From the NCBI GenBank assembly GCA_043101605.1, contig JBICIG010000060.1:10711-74710 (forward strand): a stretch of DNA of 64,000 nt. The letters are read 5' to 3'. Under the pieces are notes generated by a model. That model had not been told where the DNA came from, searched no databases, and was given only the letters and a program-made list of their open reading frames with translations. Source of the stretch: JBICIG01 sp043101605. GTDB taxonomy: Bacteria > Planctomycetota > Phycisphaerae > Phycisphaerales > UBA1924. Position 1 is the first letter of the stretch. Each line of letters begins with the position of its first letter. Below are positions 25,184-33,442 of this stretch, in pieces. The translations under genes and the position numbers were made by a program.

Positions 25184-25630
25184 ATGAATCGCACCGACCT
25201 CATCCACATTTCGATCGGCTCGGCCGTCCTTATCGCCGCGGGTGTGCTGGGCCCGAAGCTCGCGACCAACGCCGCCGACCTGGGGCTGACCGCTCCGCAG
25301 CCCCCGGCGGCTCGATCGATCGACGACGGCGGCTTGACCATCCGGACCGCGCCCGGCAACGGGCAGACCTTCTTCGCGGAGGTGGAGATCCACCGCACCG
25401 CCCCGTTCATCACGGGCCCGGACACCGACGAAGCCGCCGGCCCGCCGCTGCTCTACTCGATCGCCCACTTCGCCGGCGGGCTGGTGCCCGATCGCTCGGC
25501 CGCCCGTCTGCTCGGGACCGACATGCCCTGGATCGACCCGCACCCCCGCGGGCGGACCGGCTCGCGCCCCAGCGCGACCAACGCGCTCCCGGGCCCGGTG
25601 AACTTCCGCTGGCAGAGCCGGGCGGGCTGA
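25184..25630 (+). CDS. Hypothetical exported or membrane-anchored protein
   Basis: The 148-residue product has one hydrophobic segment near the N-terminus (LIHISIGSAVLIAAGVLG), which can serve as a signal anchor, followed by a Pro/Ala/Gly-rich soluble part. No family was recognised. Codon use and the lack of a competing frame support it, although no ribosome site is obvious. It converges with the amidohydrolase gene. Confidence 0.6.
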   Translation: MNRTDLIHISIGSAVLIAAGVLGPKLATNAADLGLTAPQPPAARSIDDGGLTIRTAPGNGQTFFAEVEIHRTAPFITGPDTDEAAGPPLLYSIAHFAGGLVPDRSAARLLGTDMPWIDPHPRGRTGSRPSATNALPGPVNFRWQSRAG

Positions 25631-25637
25631 CGCCCGC

Positions 25638-27035
25638 TCAGGGTCGGCGGTAAACCTTCCCTTCCTTCATTACGAACCGCACGCTGCGCATCACGCTGAT
25701 GCGCTCGAGCGGGTTGCCGGGCACGGCGATGATGTCGGCGATCTTGCCGACCTCCAGCGTGCCCAACTGTTCGCTCAGGCCGCAGAGGTCGGCGGCGTGC
25801 ACGGTCGCCATCTTCAGCGCGTCCATTTCCGAGACGCCCGCCTCGACGAGGTACTCGAACTCGAGCGCGTTGCTGCCGTGGGCGCCGACGCCGACATCGG
25901 TGCCGAAGGCGATCTTCACGCCCGCGCGGTACGCCCGCGCGACCGACGCCTGGATCTGCGGGCCCACCGCCGCCGCCTTGACCCGGATCGCGTCGTTGAA
26001 GTAGCCGGGCTCCTCGGCCTTCTCGGCGACGAACTTGCCCGCGTGGATCGTCGGGACGAGGTAAGTGCCGTGCTCCTTGAACAGTTCGATCGCCTCGTCG
26101 TCGAGATAGGTCCCGTGCTCGATGGAGTCGACGCCAGCCCGGACCGCCGCCTTGATGCCGTCGCTCCCGTGCGCATGGGCCGCGACCTTGCGCCCCATCG
26201 TGCGGGCGGTCTCGACCACCGCGCGGATCTCGTCCTCGAACATCTGCTGATCGACGCCCGCGGCGGTGTTCGACAGCACGCCCCCTGTCGCGGTAATCTT
26301 GATCAAATCCGACCCGCGCTTAACCCGCTCTCGCACCGCCTTGCGCATCTCATAAGGCCCGTCGGCGATCCCGTCCATGGGCGTCATCTCCGGACGCAGG
26401 ATCGGGGAGATGCCGTTGGTCCGGTCGGCGTGCCCGCCGGTCACCGCGATCGACCGCCCGGCCGCGAGAATGCGCGGGCCCGGGATCACGCCCGCGGCGA
26501 TCCGGTCGCGCAGCGCGTAGATATCCGACCCGAGCGACCCGACATTGCGCACAGTGGTGAACCCGGCCATCAGCGTGCGCTCGGCGTACACCGTCCCGTC
26601 GATCGCCGAGTGCGTGGGCTCCTCGGTCAGCGTCCGCCGCAGCCGCTCGCCCATCGGCACCTGCTGGCTCGTCAGGTGCGTGTGGCAGTCGAACAGCCCG
26701 GGCATGACGAAGTGGTCGCGTAGATCGATCGGCGAGGCACCCTCGGGCAGGCGCGCTTCGCTCCCGGAGACAAATCCGTCGCGGATCTCGGCGATCTTCC
26801 CGCCGCGCACGATGATCGAGACCTCACGCCGCGGCTCCTCGCCCGGGACCAGCAACGCCGTCCCGCAGTGAAGCACCTGCACGCTGCCCGGGGCGCTCTC
26901 CTGCGCCGACGCGACCCCGCCGAGCGATCCCCCGACAAGCAAGCCACCCGCGAGCACCGCCGCGCGCGTGCGCCGCGCCGCGCCGAAGACCGCCGCCCGC
27001 ATCCACCGACCCGCCGCCGCAACCACGCTAGTCAT
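25638..27035 (-). CDS. Exported metal-dependent amidohydrolase (imidazolonepropionase/prolidase-like)
   Basis: The 465-residue product has a long signal peptide (AAVLAGGLLVGGSLGGVASAQ) and an amidohydrolase-superfamily TIM barrel. Metal ligands are visible in the DCHTHL motif, a probable carboxylated lysine in DLIKITATGG, histidines in AAHAHG and IEHGTY, and the late Asp in AFGTDVG. The composite beta-sandwich at both ends (MPGLFDCHT, LEVGKIADIIAV) is complete. Relatives act as Xaa-Pro dipeptidases or on cyclic amides; this substrate is not determined. Confidence 0.9.
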   Translation of the reverse strand: MTSVVAAAGRWMRAAVFGAARRTRAAVLAGGLLVGGSLGGVASAQESAPGSVQVLHCGTALLVPGEEPRREVSIIVRGGKIAEIRDGFVSGSEARLPEGASPIDLRDHFVMPGLFDCHTHLTSQQVPMGERLRRTLTEEPTHSAIDGTVYAERTLMAGFTTVRNVGSLGSDIYALRDRIAAGVIPGPRILAAGRSIAVTGGHADRTNGISPILRPEMTPMDGIADGPYEMRKAVRERVKRGSDLIKITATGGVLSNTAAGVDQQMFEDEIRAVVETARTMGRKVAAHAHGSDGIKAAVRAGVDSIEHGTYLDDEAIELFKEHGTYLVPTIHAGKFVAEKAEEPGYFNDAIRVKAAAVGPQIQASVARAYRAGVKIAFGTDVGVGAHGSNALEFEYLVEAGVSEMDALKMATVHAADLCGLSEQLGTLEVGKIADIIAVPGNPLERISVMRSVRFVMKEGKVYRRP

Positions 27036-27241
27036 GAAACTGCTCCCCGGTTCGTGCGCACGGGATCATCCCGTGCGCCCGCGCAGCGTACCGCCCCCCG
27101 CCGCCGCGCCAATCCCCGGGCAAGCCCCGAATGCGTGGTGGTTTCCGACCCGACTGCTGGACCATCGAGCCGCGCGCGTGAGCAAGCGGCCTGTGAGCGT
27201 TGCGAGAGTGCTTCACGCGTGAGTGCCGCGTGCGAATCCCT

Positions 27242-27267
27242 CGCTCCCTGACGGTCGCGGCTCGTTC
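27242..27267 (+). repeat. Dispersed 26-bp repeat, copy 1
   Basis: The 26 bases from CGCTCCCTGACGG to CGGCTCGTTC recur on the opposite strand at 51626-51651 with one mismatch. Both copies are intergenic and near an ACGCGTGAG sequence. Confidence 0.65.
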
Positions 27268-27298
27268 AATCCCGCCGAGTCGACCCGCCGCCCAACTC

Positions 27299-27463
27299 TC
27301 ACGCCGAGCCCGGCGGGAACAGCACCCAATCCCCCTCCACCTCATTGGGCAGGTCGGGGTCCGCTTCGACCGCTTCGCGCCAGCGCTCGGGCTCCCGACC
27401 GCCGCAATCGCCCAGCCCCGCGACGAGGCCGCACACGATGATCGCCGATGCAAGACCCTTCAT
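27299..27463 (-). CDS. 54-residue lipoprotein with WVLFPP tail
   Basis: This small gene encodes MKGLASAIIVCGLVAGLGDC, a short signal peptide with lipobox LGDC (Cys20), followed by 34 residues ending in EGDWVLFPPGSA. The last 27 residues match the C-terminus of the 482-residue protein encoded at 28699-30147 (W-R-x-A-V-x-x-D-P-x-L, then G-D-W-V-L-F-P-P). TAGACT (minus strand, 27475-27470) ends 6 nt before the ATG, the same leaderless layout as many genes here. The shared tail, lipobox and promoter together make it a credible gene. The function is unknown. Confidence 0.72.
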   Translation of the reverse strand: MKGLASAIIVCGLVAGLGDCGGREPERWREAVEADPDLPNEVEGDWVLFPPGSA

Positions 27464-27516
27464 GCCGCCAGTCTACCTCCCGCCACCCACTCCCGACCTC
27501 CCGATCTCCCCACTCC

Positions 27517-27558
27517 CCATTGCCCATTGCCCATTGCCCATTGCCCATTGCCCATTGC
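27517..27558 (-). repeat. Tandem heptamer array (CCATTGC)6
   Basis: Six perfect 7-bp units occupy 27517-27558 and stop one base before the TTGACA -35 box of the MarR-type gene (27560-27565). The unit is the complement of the array at 11499-11533. Confidence 0.92.
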
Positions 27559-27559
27559 C

Positions 27560-27588
27560 TTGACATTACTTGTGACAACGATTATCGT
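27560..27588 (+). promoter_or_regulatory. MarR-gene promoter with operator ACTTGTGACAAC
   Basis: TTGACA (27560-27565), a 17-bp spacer and TATCGT (27583-27588) end 6 nt before a GTG start. The spacer holds ACTTGTGACAAC (27568-27579), a near-palindrome around TTGTGACAA. Its exact reverse complement occurs at 30247-30258 in the pirin promoter. Confidence 0.82.
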
Positions 27589-27594
27589 GACCCC

Positions 27595-28086
27595 GTGCCT
27601 CCCGCCCAGCCATCCGGGCTCGCCTCGCAGGTCGGCAAGCGTCGCCCGTTCGACTCGCCCGAGCAGGAGGCCCACCTCAACATCCTCCGCACCGCGTGCG
27701 TGCTCGAAGGCTCGCTCGCGCCGATCTTCAAGGACGCCGATCTCAGCCCGTCCTCGTACAATGTCCTCCGCATCCTCCGCGGCGCTGGGCCCGAGGGGCG
27801 ACGCGCCACCGAGATCGGCTGCGACATGGTCGTGCGCGTCCCCGATGTCACACGCCTGGTCGATCGGCTGATCGAGCAGGGGCTCGCCGAGCGACGCCGG
27901 TGCGACGAGGACCGACGCGTCGTCTTTGTGCGCATCACCCGCAAGGGCTCGCAGCTTCTCCATCGCCTCGATGCGCCGGTGCTCGAAGCCCACAAGGCCC
28001 AGCTCGGGCACCTGACGCGCAAGGAACTCGCCGAGTTGAATCGGCTGCTGGTCAAGGCGCGGAACGAACCCGAGCCGCCCGGGTAA
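27595..28086 (+). CDS. MarR-family transcriptional regulator
   Basis: The 163-residue product shows the MarR winged helix: DLSPSSYNVLRILRGAGPEG, helix-turn-helix ATEIGCDMVVRVPDVTRLVDRLI and wing ERRRCDEDRRVVFVRITRKG. The N-terminal HLNILRTACVLEGSLAPIF is the dimerisation helix. The GTG at 27595 is chosen because a consensus promoter ends 6 nt before it; the longer frame would run through the heptamer array. An operator-like sequence in the promoter spacer suggests autorepression. The flavodoxin-like reductase gene follows after 20 bp. Confidence 0.9.
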   Translation: MPPAQPSGLASQVGKRRPFDSPEQEAHLNILRTACVLEGSLAPIFKDADLSPSSYNVLRILRGAGPEGRRATEIGCDMVVRVPDVTRLVDRLIEQGLAERRRCDEDRRVVFVRITRKGSQLLHRLDAPVLEAHKAQLGHLTRKELAELNRLLVKARNEPEPPG

Positions 28087-28106
28087 CCCCACTCCATCGA
28101 GCGACC

Positions 28107-28685
28107 ATGACCTCCATCGCCATCGTCTATCACTCCGGGTTCGGGCACACCAAGGCCGTCGCCGCGAGCGTGCTCACGGGCGTCGAGTCCGCCGGCGCCG
28201 TCGGCACGCTGATCGATGTTGCCGAACTCCCCGCGCCCGACGACGACCGCAACTACGCCGGGCGGTGGTCCGAACTGGAAGCCGCCGACGCGATCATCTT
28301 CGGCACGCCCACCTACATGGGCACGGTCTCGGCGGCGTTCAAACAGTTCATGGATCACACGGGCACGATCTGGTATCGGCAGGCGTGGAAGGACAAGGTC
28401 GCCGCGGGCTTCACCAACGCCGCGAGCCTCGACGGCGACAAGCGCGCCACGCTCGTCACCCTCACGACCTTCGCCGCCCAGCACCAGATGATCTGGGTCA
28501 CCCAGGGCGTCTTCCCCGACCGCGAGGGCGCCAACCGCCTCGGCTCGTGGCTCGGGCTGACCACCCAGGCCGACAACAACAAGGGCCCCGACCTCGCCCC
28601 GCCCCCCGAGGACCACCGCACGGCGAGGATGTTCGGGGAGCGCGTGGCGAACGCGGCGAAGCGCTGGCAACGCGGCCGGGCGTAA
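28107..28685 (+). CDS. Flavodoxin-fold NAD(P)H-dependent FMN reductase (WrbA-like)
   Basis: The 192-residue protein has the FMN phosphate-binding loop of flavodoxin-like reductases at its N-terminus (IVYHSGFGHTKAVAASV), FGTPTYMGTVSAAFKQFMD around the isoalloxazine site, and the LVTLTTFAAQHQMIWV region. WrbA-type enzymes reduce quinones by two electrons and protect against redox stress. It lies 20 bp downstream of the MarR gene and is probably in the same transcript. Its relation to the pirin and SnoaL genes is supported by the shared operator. Confidence 0.88.
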   Translation: MTSIAIVYHSGFGHTKAVAASVLTGVESAGAVGTLIDVAELPAPDDDRNYAGRWSELEAADAIIFGTPTYMGTVSAAFKQFMDHTGTIWYRQAWKDKVAAGFTNAASLDGDKRATLVTLTTFAAQHQMIWVTQGVFPDREGANRLGSWLGLTTQADNNKGPDLAPPPEDHRTARMFGERVANAAKRWQRGRA

Positions 28686-28698
28686 CGGCCGGGCACGC

Positions 28699-30147
28699 TC
28701 AATCGGGTTTCGGCGGGAACAACACCCAGTCGCCGTTCACCTTGTCCGCCAGGGTCGGATCCTCCCGCACGGCATCGCGCCACGCGATGGGGTTGAAGTG
28801 CACCGGCGGCTCGCGCGACGACCGCTCGCCCCCGTCGTCGTCGCGATCCTCTCCGATCGACCAGATCCGAGGCCAGGCGTCGCGCAACGCATACCGCAAC
28901 GGCTCACCATCGAACGGATCGAGCGGCCAGCCCGCGCGCACGCGCTCCGAAAAGTCCGCACGCGTCGCCGGATACGCCCCATGCTCACGCCGGTGCAGCT
29001 CCGCTTCGATCGCGAGCGCCGCGGCGGCGATCCGGGTCTCACGCAGGAACGCCACCTGCACCGCCCTGTCCATCGCGGGCATGTAGAGCCACACCAGCGG
29101 ATGCCGCTTCCGTCCGCCCCGTTCGCCGAGCATCCCGCGGATGTCGCCCAGCCTCCAGGTCGCCTCGTCCCAGGGATCTCCCTCGAGCATGCGGCTCACC
29201 TGCTGCAGACCCTCCTCGTAGACCTCGACCGTCTCGGCGCGACGAGCGGCTCGCCACAGGTCGCCGAGCGATTCGAATTCGCTCCCGCCATAGAGCTGAG
29301 AGACCTGCATGAACTGCTCGCCGAGGATCATCCCGTTCGCGCCCTCCCCATAGGTGCGCTGCACGGTGTCGAGAAACATGAACCGCTCGAACTCCAACGA
29401 CCCGGCGATGATGCTGCGCGACTCGACCCGCAGCAGCGCGTCACGCAGCCGCCGATACTGGGCGGCCGAGAAGAACCCGGGCGAGTCGCCGAGCGCCTCT
29501 TGCAGCGTGCCGATCGCGAGCGAATCGATCGCGACCCCGACGAGCGAAGAGATGAGCATGCCCTGGTCGTACAGGTGCCGGCTCATCCCGAGCATCACCT
29601 CCAGATCGACCGTCGCTCGCTCGGCATCCCCGACCTCGATCGCCCGCCGGATGTCCGTCGTGAGGACGCGCGCAAACCGGCGAAACGAGCCCAGCGCCGC
29701 CAGGTCCGCCTGGGTGAAGTCAAAGGACTCCGGGCCCGGAAGCACCGCTTCCTCGGGCCGCGCCGGCACGAATTCGCCCGCCTCGCCCGGGTCGTCGCTG
29801 CGAGGCCATACCGGGTAGCCCATCCGCGCCCGCCCGCTCGCCTCCCGCAGCAACTCGAAGACCCGCTCGTTCCGATCGAGGTACGCGACGACCTCGTCCC
29901 AGCGGTGCCCGCCCGGCTCGGCTGGCCACTCGAACTCGTCGTCCAGACGCCACGCCGCCGGCTGGGGCTCGAGCAACCCGATCGCCTCGCGGTAGACAGG
30001 CCACGCCCGATCCTCGGCCGGGATCGCCGCGATCCGCTCGTTCCACTCGGCCGCGTAGTTGCGAGTGATCCGGATCCCGTCGTCCGGATCCACGGGCCGA
30101 TCGCCGTAGAGAAACACCACCACCGCCGCCAACAGGAACTCGATCAT
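28699..30147 (-). CDS. 482-residue protein with N-terminal anchor and WVLFPP tail
   Basis: The product starts with a hydrophobic segment (MIEFLLAAVVVFLYG) that probably anchors it in the membrane. The rest is mostly helical, and the C-terminal part contains PLDPFDGEPLRYA, WSIGEDRDDDGG and the end NGDWVLFPPKPD. The YPATRADF and PLDPFDG elements recur in planctomycete proteins related to secretion-type pseudopilins, but the function is unknown. TAGGAT (minus strand, 30159-30154) ends 6 nt before the ATG. Its last 27 residues are shared with the 54-residue lipoprotein at 27299-27463. Confidence 0.8.
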   Translation of the reverse strand: MIEFLLAAVVVFLYGDRPVDPDDGIRITRNYAAEWNERIAAIPAEDRAWPVYREAIGLLEPQPAAWRLDDEFEWPAEPGGHRWDEVVAYLDRNERVFELLREASGRARMGYPVWPRSDDPGEAGEFVPARPEEAVLPGPESFDFTQADLAALGSFRRFARVLTTDIRRAIEVGDAERATVDLEVMLGMSRHLYDQGMLISSLVGVAIDSLAIGTLQEALGDSPGFFSAAQYRRLRDALLRVESRSIIAGSLEFERFMFLDTVQRTYGEGANGMILGEQFMQVSQLYGGSEFESLGDLWRAARRAETVEVYEEGLQQVSRMLEGDPWDEATWRLGDIRGMLGERGGRKRHPLVWLYMPAMDRAVQVAFLRETRIAAAALAIEAELHRREHGAYPATRADFSERVRAGWPLDPFDGEPLRYALRDAWPRIWSIGEDRDDDGGERSSREPPVHFNPIAWRDAVREDPTLADKVNGDWVLFPPKPD

Positions 30148-30216
30148 GCCCGCATCCTAAACGAGAGGCAAAGGCCGACCAAACTCCTCCCGACGAGCCC
30201 CCCGCACACGATCCGC

Positions 30217-30258
30217 TTGACGACGCCGACCTCGCGGAATATATTTGTTGTCACAAGT
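30217..30258 (+). promoter_or_regulatory. Pirin promoter with MarR-type operator
   Basis: TTGACG (30217-30222), a 17-bp spacer and TATATT (30240-30245) form a good promoter. GTTGTCACAAGT at 30247-30258, directly after the -10 box, is the exact reverse complement of the 12-mer in the MarR promoter. A repressor bound here would cover the transcription start. Confidence 0.82.
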
Positions 30259-30331
30259 ATTTGCCTCCCGATGAAACAGCCCGCTCGTGACGCGGGCAAC
30301 ACGAAGGGCACACGCCACGAGGAGGATCGCC

Positions 30332-31033
30332 ATGATCCGCACGCGCAAGGCATCCGAGCGAGGGCACGCCAACCACGGCTGGCTCAACGCGCGACACTCC
30401 TTCAGCTTCGGGCGATACCACGACCCCCGCTGGATGGGCTTCGGCCCGCTCCGCGTCATCAACGACGACCGCATCGCCCCGGGCCGGGGCTTCGCCGAGC
30501 ACCCCCACGCCGAGATGGAGATCATCACCATCGTGCTCGAGGGTGCGCTCGCCCACGCCGACAGCACTGGGTCGGCCGGTGTCCTGCGCCGGGGAGACAT
30601 CCAGCGCATGACCGCCGGCACCGGCATCCGCCACTCGGAGAAGAACGCCTCGACCACCGAGCCCATCCGCCTGCTGCAGATCTGGATCGAGCCCGCCACG
30701 CCCGGCCTCGCGCCGGGCTACGAGCAGCGCGCCTTCCCCGAGAGCGACCGCTCGGGCGAACTCCGTCTCATCGCTTCCCCCGACGGGCGCGACGGCTCGC
30801 TGACGATCCACCAGGACGCTTCGCTCTACCTCGCCTCGCTCGCTTCGGGCGACCGCGTGAGGCACACGATCGAGCCGGGCCGACGCGTCTGGGTGCAGAT
30901 CGCCGAGGGCTCGGTCACGATCGCCGGCGAGACCTACTCCGAAGGCGACGCCGCGATCCTCGAGAACGAGACCGAGGTCACGATCGAGGGAGCGAGTGAT
31001 CGCTCCGAGACTGTCGTCTTCGACCTGCCCTGA
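30332..31033 (+). CDS. Pirin-family bicupin protein
   Basis: The 233-residue protein has the pirin signature NHGWLNARHSFSFGRYHDP and the metal site: His57 and His59 in EHPHAEMEI, His101 and Glu103 in GIRHSEKN, at positions that match known pirins. Bacterial pirins can act as quercetinases or redox-linked regulators. The ATG at 30332 follows a GAGGAGG ribosome site; the transcript leader starts at the promoter near 30240. Control by the nearby MarR protein is inferred from the shared operator. Confidence 0.93.
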   Translation: MIRTRKASERGHANHGWLNARHSFSFGRYHDPRWMGFGPLRVINDDRIAPGRGFAEHPHAEMEIITIVLEGALAHADSTGSAGVLRRGDIQRMTAGTGIRHSEKNASTTEPIRLLQIWIEPATPGLAPGYEQRAFPESDRSGELRLIASPDGRDGSLTIHQDASLYLASLASGDRVRHTIEPGRRVWVQIAEGSVTIAGETYSEGDAAILENETEVTIEGASDRSETVVFDLP

Positions 31034-31110
31034 CCACCCGTTTCTCCCAAGCCCATCCACTCATCATCCACCAACCCACGATCCACCACCCACCCACCAA
31101 GGAGCCCCCC

Positions 31111-31491
31111 ATGAGCACCGTCACCGACCTCGTCCACGACCTCATCGAGCACCTCAAGGAAGGGAAGATCCTCGATGCGTTCGAGAAGCACTACGCCGAG
31201 AACGTCGAGATGGCCGAGAGCCGTGGCGAGCCGACCGTCGGCAAGGACGCCAACCGCGAGCGCGAGAAGCAGTTCCTCGCCTCGGTCAAGGAATGGAAGG
31301 GCCTGAGCATCACCGCGCTCGGCGTCAGCCCCGAGGGCAACGACTCGGGCACCGGCGTCTCGTTCCTCGAATACGACTTCGACTTCATCAACCAGGACGA
31401 TGAGCCCATCCGCTACGAGCAGGTCGCCGTCCAGACCTGGGAGAACGGCAAGATCGTCCGCGAACGGTTCTATTACGATCCGGGCGCGTGA
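31111..31491 (+). CDS. SnoaL-like (NTF2-fold) protein
   Basis: The 126-residue product fits the SnoaL/NTF2-like fold: an N-terminal helix (TDLVHDLIEHLKEGKILDAFEKHYAEN), a strand with VEMAESRGEPTVGKDANRE, and the C-terminal strand pair YEQVAVQTWENGKIVRERFYY. This fold covers small isomerases, cyclases and binding proteins, so no reaction is assigned. It follows pirin by 77 bp with an AAGGAG ribosome site and is probably cotranscribed. A terminator follows. Confidence 0.85.
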   Translation: MSTVTDLVHDLIEHLKEGKILDAFEKHYAENVEMAESRGEPTVGKDANREREKQFLASVKEWKGLSITALGVSPEGNDSGTGVSFLEYDFDFINQDDEPIRYEQVAVQTWENGKIVRERFYYDPGA

Positions 31492-31512
31492 TCCGCACGG
31501 CTTCCATCCATT

Positions 31513-31546
31513 CGCACAAGGCCCCGAGTGGGGCCTTCTTCGTGCG
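31513..31546 (+). terminator. Terminator after the SnoaL gene, possibly bidirectional
   Basis: A perfect 8-bp stem (AAGGCCCC at 31518-31525 with GGGGCCTT at 31530-31537) around GAGT is followed by CTTCTT, and an outer CGCAC/GTGCG pairing extends it. It lies between convergent genes. Confidence 0.85.
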
Positions 31547-31566
31547 CATGCGCCGAGCGCTGGCGC

Positions 31567-32157
31567 TCACACCCCCAGCGTCGCCCGTACCAGTTTCTCA
31601 ACCTCGTGCACCGAGTCGATCGCAAGAAAGCCGTACCGCGTCGTGCTCGTCGTGCGGTGCCCATCGGAATCGCGCCCCTCGGTGACGATCTCCTTGAACA
31701 CCAGGTCCCCCGAGCCGTCGCGACGCTCGCGCCGGGTCATGTCGCCGAGTTCGTCCGCGTTGAACGACTGCACGCTGAACGATCCGAAGACCGACGCCTT
31801 GAAGACGATCGCCCGCTCGCTCGTCAACGCGTACGCCGTGTGCCGCGCCGCCCTCGCCGCGAGCAGGGGCGAGAGCATGATCGCCAGCCCCACCAGCACG
31901 AAGGGCACCCCGAACAGCGGGAACCACGAGAACGACCCGTTCGCGCTCGAGAACCCGCCCGAGACGCCCGCCGCTCCGAAGATCCAGAACACCGCGAACC
32001 CGGCGAAGGCCGCGCCGAAGAGCGTCGCGAACCAGAACGATCGGGCCGCCAGCCACGCCCGCGGCTGGGCCGTCCAGATCAGCTCCTCGCCGTCCCGCAA
32101 CTCACCATCCACGCGGTGTTGCATCGCCATCGGCAGCACGGTCGTCTGGAGCATCAT
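31567..32157 (-). CDS. Bacterial PH-like membrane protein
   Basis: The product of about 196 residues starts with GELRDGEELIWTAQPRAWLA, the GE-x-x-x-W-x-x-x-P opening typical of bacterial PH-like/DUF2244-type proteins. Two membrane segments follow (FWFATLFGAAFAGFAVFWIF and PFVLVGLAIMLSPLLA), then a soluble domain with HTAYALTSERAIVF. Two adjacent ATGs (32157, 32154) or an internal one (32124) could start it, and no ribosome site decides between them. The function is unknown. Confidence 0.75.
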   Translation of the reverse strand: MMLQTTVLPMAMQHRVDGELRDGEELIWTAQPRAWLAARSFWFATLFGAAFAGFAVFWIFGAAGVSGGFSSANGSFSWFPLFGVPFVLVGLAIMLSPLLAARAARHTAYALTSERAIVFKASVFGSFSVQSFNADELGDMTRRERRDGSGDLVFKEIVTEGRDSDGHRTTSTTRYGFLAIDSVHEVEKLVRATLGV

Positions 32158-32189
32158 CGCTGACTCCGCAGGCTCTGGGTCCGCAACCC

Positions 32190-32217
32190 CCATCGCCCAT
32201 TGCCCACTCCCCATTGC
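32190..32217 (-). repeat. Degenerate heptamer array
   Basis: Four in-register 7-bp units (CCATCGC, CCATTGC, CCACTCC, CCATTGC) lie between the PH-like gene and tRNA-Leu. They match the arrays at 11499-11533 and 27517-27558. Confidence 0.7.
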
Positions 32218-32228
32218 CGAATCTCCAA

Positions 32229-32313
32229 TGCGGGTGACAGGACTCGAACCTGCACGGCCTATTCGGCCACGAGGACCTAAACCTCGCGCGTCTGCCAATT
32301 CCGCCACACCCGC
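32229..32313 (-). tRNA. tRNA-Leu (anticodon UAG)
   Basis: The 85-nt class II tRNA has acceptor stem GCGGGTG/CACCCGC with A73, a D-arm with GGCGGAATTGGCAGACGC, anticodon stem CGAGG/CCTCG around TTTAGGT (anticodon TAG), a 16-nt variable arm and a T-arm GCAGG-TTCGAGT-CCTGT. The 3' CCA is not encoded. A TAGGAT box on the minus strand ends about 9 nt upstream. It is a useful reference for the odd tRNA at 58131-58230. Confidence 0.97.
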
Positions 32314-32596
32314 GGCGCGCCGATCCTATCCGACCCCTCCCACCGTCCGGTCGGCCCCGCACCGCCGTCATCACCCGCACACACCCAACACACACCCGCC
32401 ATCGGCCCGGAGTCCGCCCGCGTCGGCTCACCCCAACCCCCCGCGTCTCTGTATGATGAAACGGGGTTCGGGGCAATCCCGTGCCCCCGATCCCGAACGA
32501 GACGCCGGCGGCCCGGGTTTCGCCCCTCGTCCGCCCGCCCCCGACGCGTCCGACGCATGCCCGACTGGACGCCCGACCCGCAAGGAGTGCCCCTCC

Positions 32597-33442
32597 ATGA
32601 CCTTCCGCCAGAGCCTCGCGTGCAACATGACGCCCCTGCTTCTCCGCGTGGTGCTCGCGGTCACCTTCCTCTGGGCGGGGCTCGGCAAGCTTGTCGAGCA
32701 CGATGTCACCGTCACGCAGGACAACGCCCAGGTGCTCGTCAACCTCGGCTCCATCACCGCCGCCGAGGCCCGCGAGAAGGGCTTCACCGTCACCGATTCC
32801 CCGGCCGAGTCGCCCAACACCGACGAGCCCGCCGCCGACAACCCCGATCAGCCCGAGGCCCCCGCCGAAGGCGAAGACGACTTCTTCCGTCCCAGCGGCA
32901 TGGCGCCCGACGCTACCAACGACTACGCCGGCGCCGCGTCGATCACCCTCGTCGCCCAGGACGACGCCGACGCCGGCCCGTGGAAGCTCCGCCGCGTCGA
33001 GGGGCTGGCGATGTTCATCTACGCCGCGACCATGCCCGTCGAGGAGTGGAACGGCAAGCGTCTTCTCCCGGCCGAGCTCGGCAAGAAGGGCCTCCCGCGC
33101 TACATGGCGTGGGCGGTCATGCTCACCGAACTCGCCGCCGGCGGGTTCATCCTCATCGGATTCCTGACCCGCATCTGGGGCCTGGCCCTCGCGGTCGTCA
33201 TGGGCACCGCGCTCTACATGACCGCCATCGGGCCCGCGATCCTCTCGGGCAACAATCACCTGGGCTTCCTCCCCGATTACGAGGTCTTCGACTCCAACGC
33301 GTGGTCCAAGCCCCTCTGGCAGTTCGCCCTCATGATGATCGGCTTTGCGATCATGTTCGCCGGCGCCGGAGCCGCCTCCATCGACCGCATGCTCTTCGGC
33401 TCCATCGCCGGCGGCGACGGCGACGGCGATGACGACGACTGA
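32597..33442 (+). CDS. DoxX-family membrane protein with a large loop
   Basis: The 281-residue product has a DoxX-like first membrane helix (LLLRVVLAVTFLWAGLGKL), then a soluble insertion of about 110 residues rich in Asp, Glu and Pro, and three further membrane helices (MAWAVMLTELAAGGFILIGF, ALAVVMGTALYMTAIGPAI, FALMMIGFAIMFAGAGAA). DoxX proteins are membrane components linked to quinone or sulfur redox chemistry. The insertion is unusual. An AAGGAG ribosome site precedes the ATG. The C-terminus is poly-acidic and its coding end overlaps the next start by 14 nt. Confidence 0.85.
   Translation: MTFRQSLACNMTPLLLRVVLAVTFLWAGLGKLVEHDVTVTQDNAQVLVNLGSITAAEAREKGFTVTDSPAESPNTDEPAADNPDQPEAPAEGEDDFFRPSGMAPDATNDYAGAASITLVAQDDADAGPWKLRRVEGLAMFIYAATMPVEEWNGKRLLPAELGKKGLPRYMAWAVMLTELAAGGFILIGFLTRIWGLALAVVMGTALYMTAIGPAILSGNNHLGFLPDYEVFDSNAWSKPLWQFALMMIGFAIMFAGAGAASIDRMLFGSIAGGDGDGDDDD

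Noticed and set aside
29354..30999. Long plus-strand frames opposite the 482-residue gene
   Set aside because: GC-rich DNA gives long antisense frames; these are Arg/Pro-rich without domains, while the minus-strand frame has a promoter and sensible composition.
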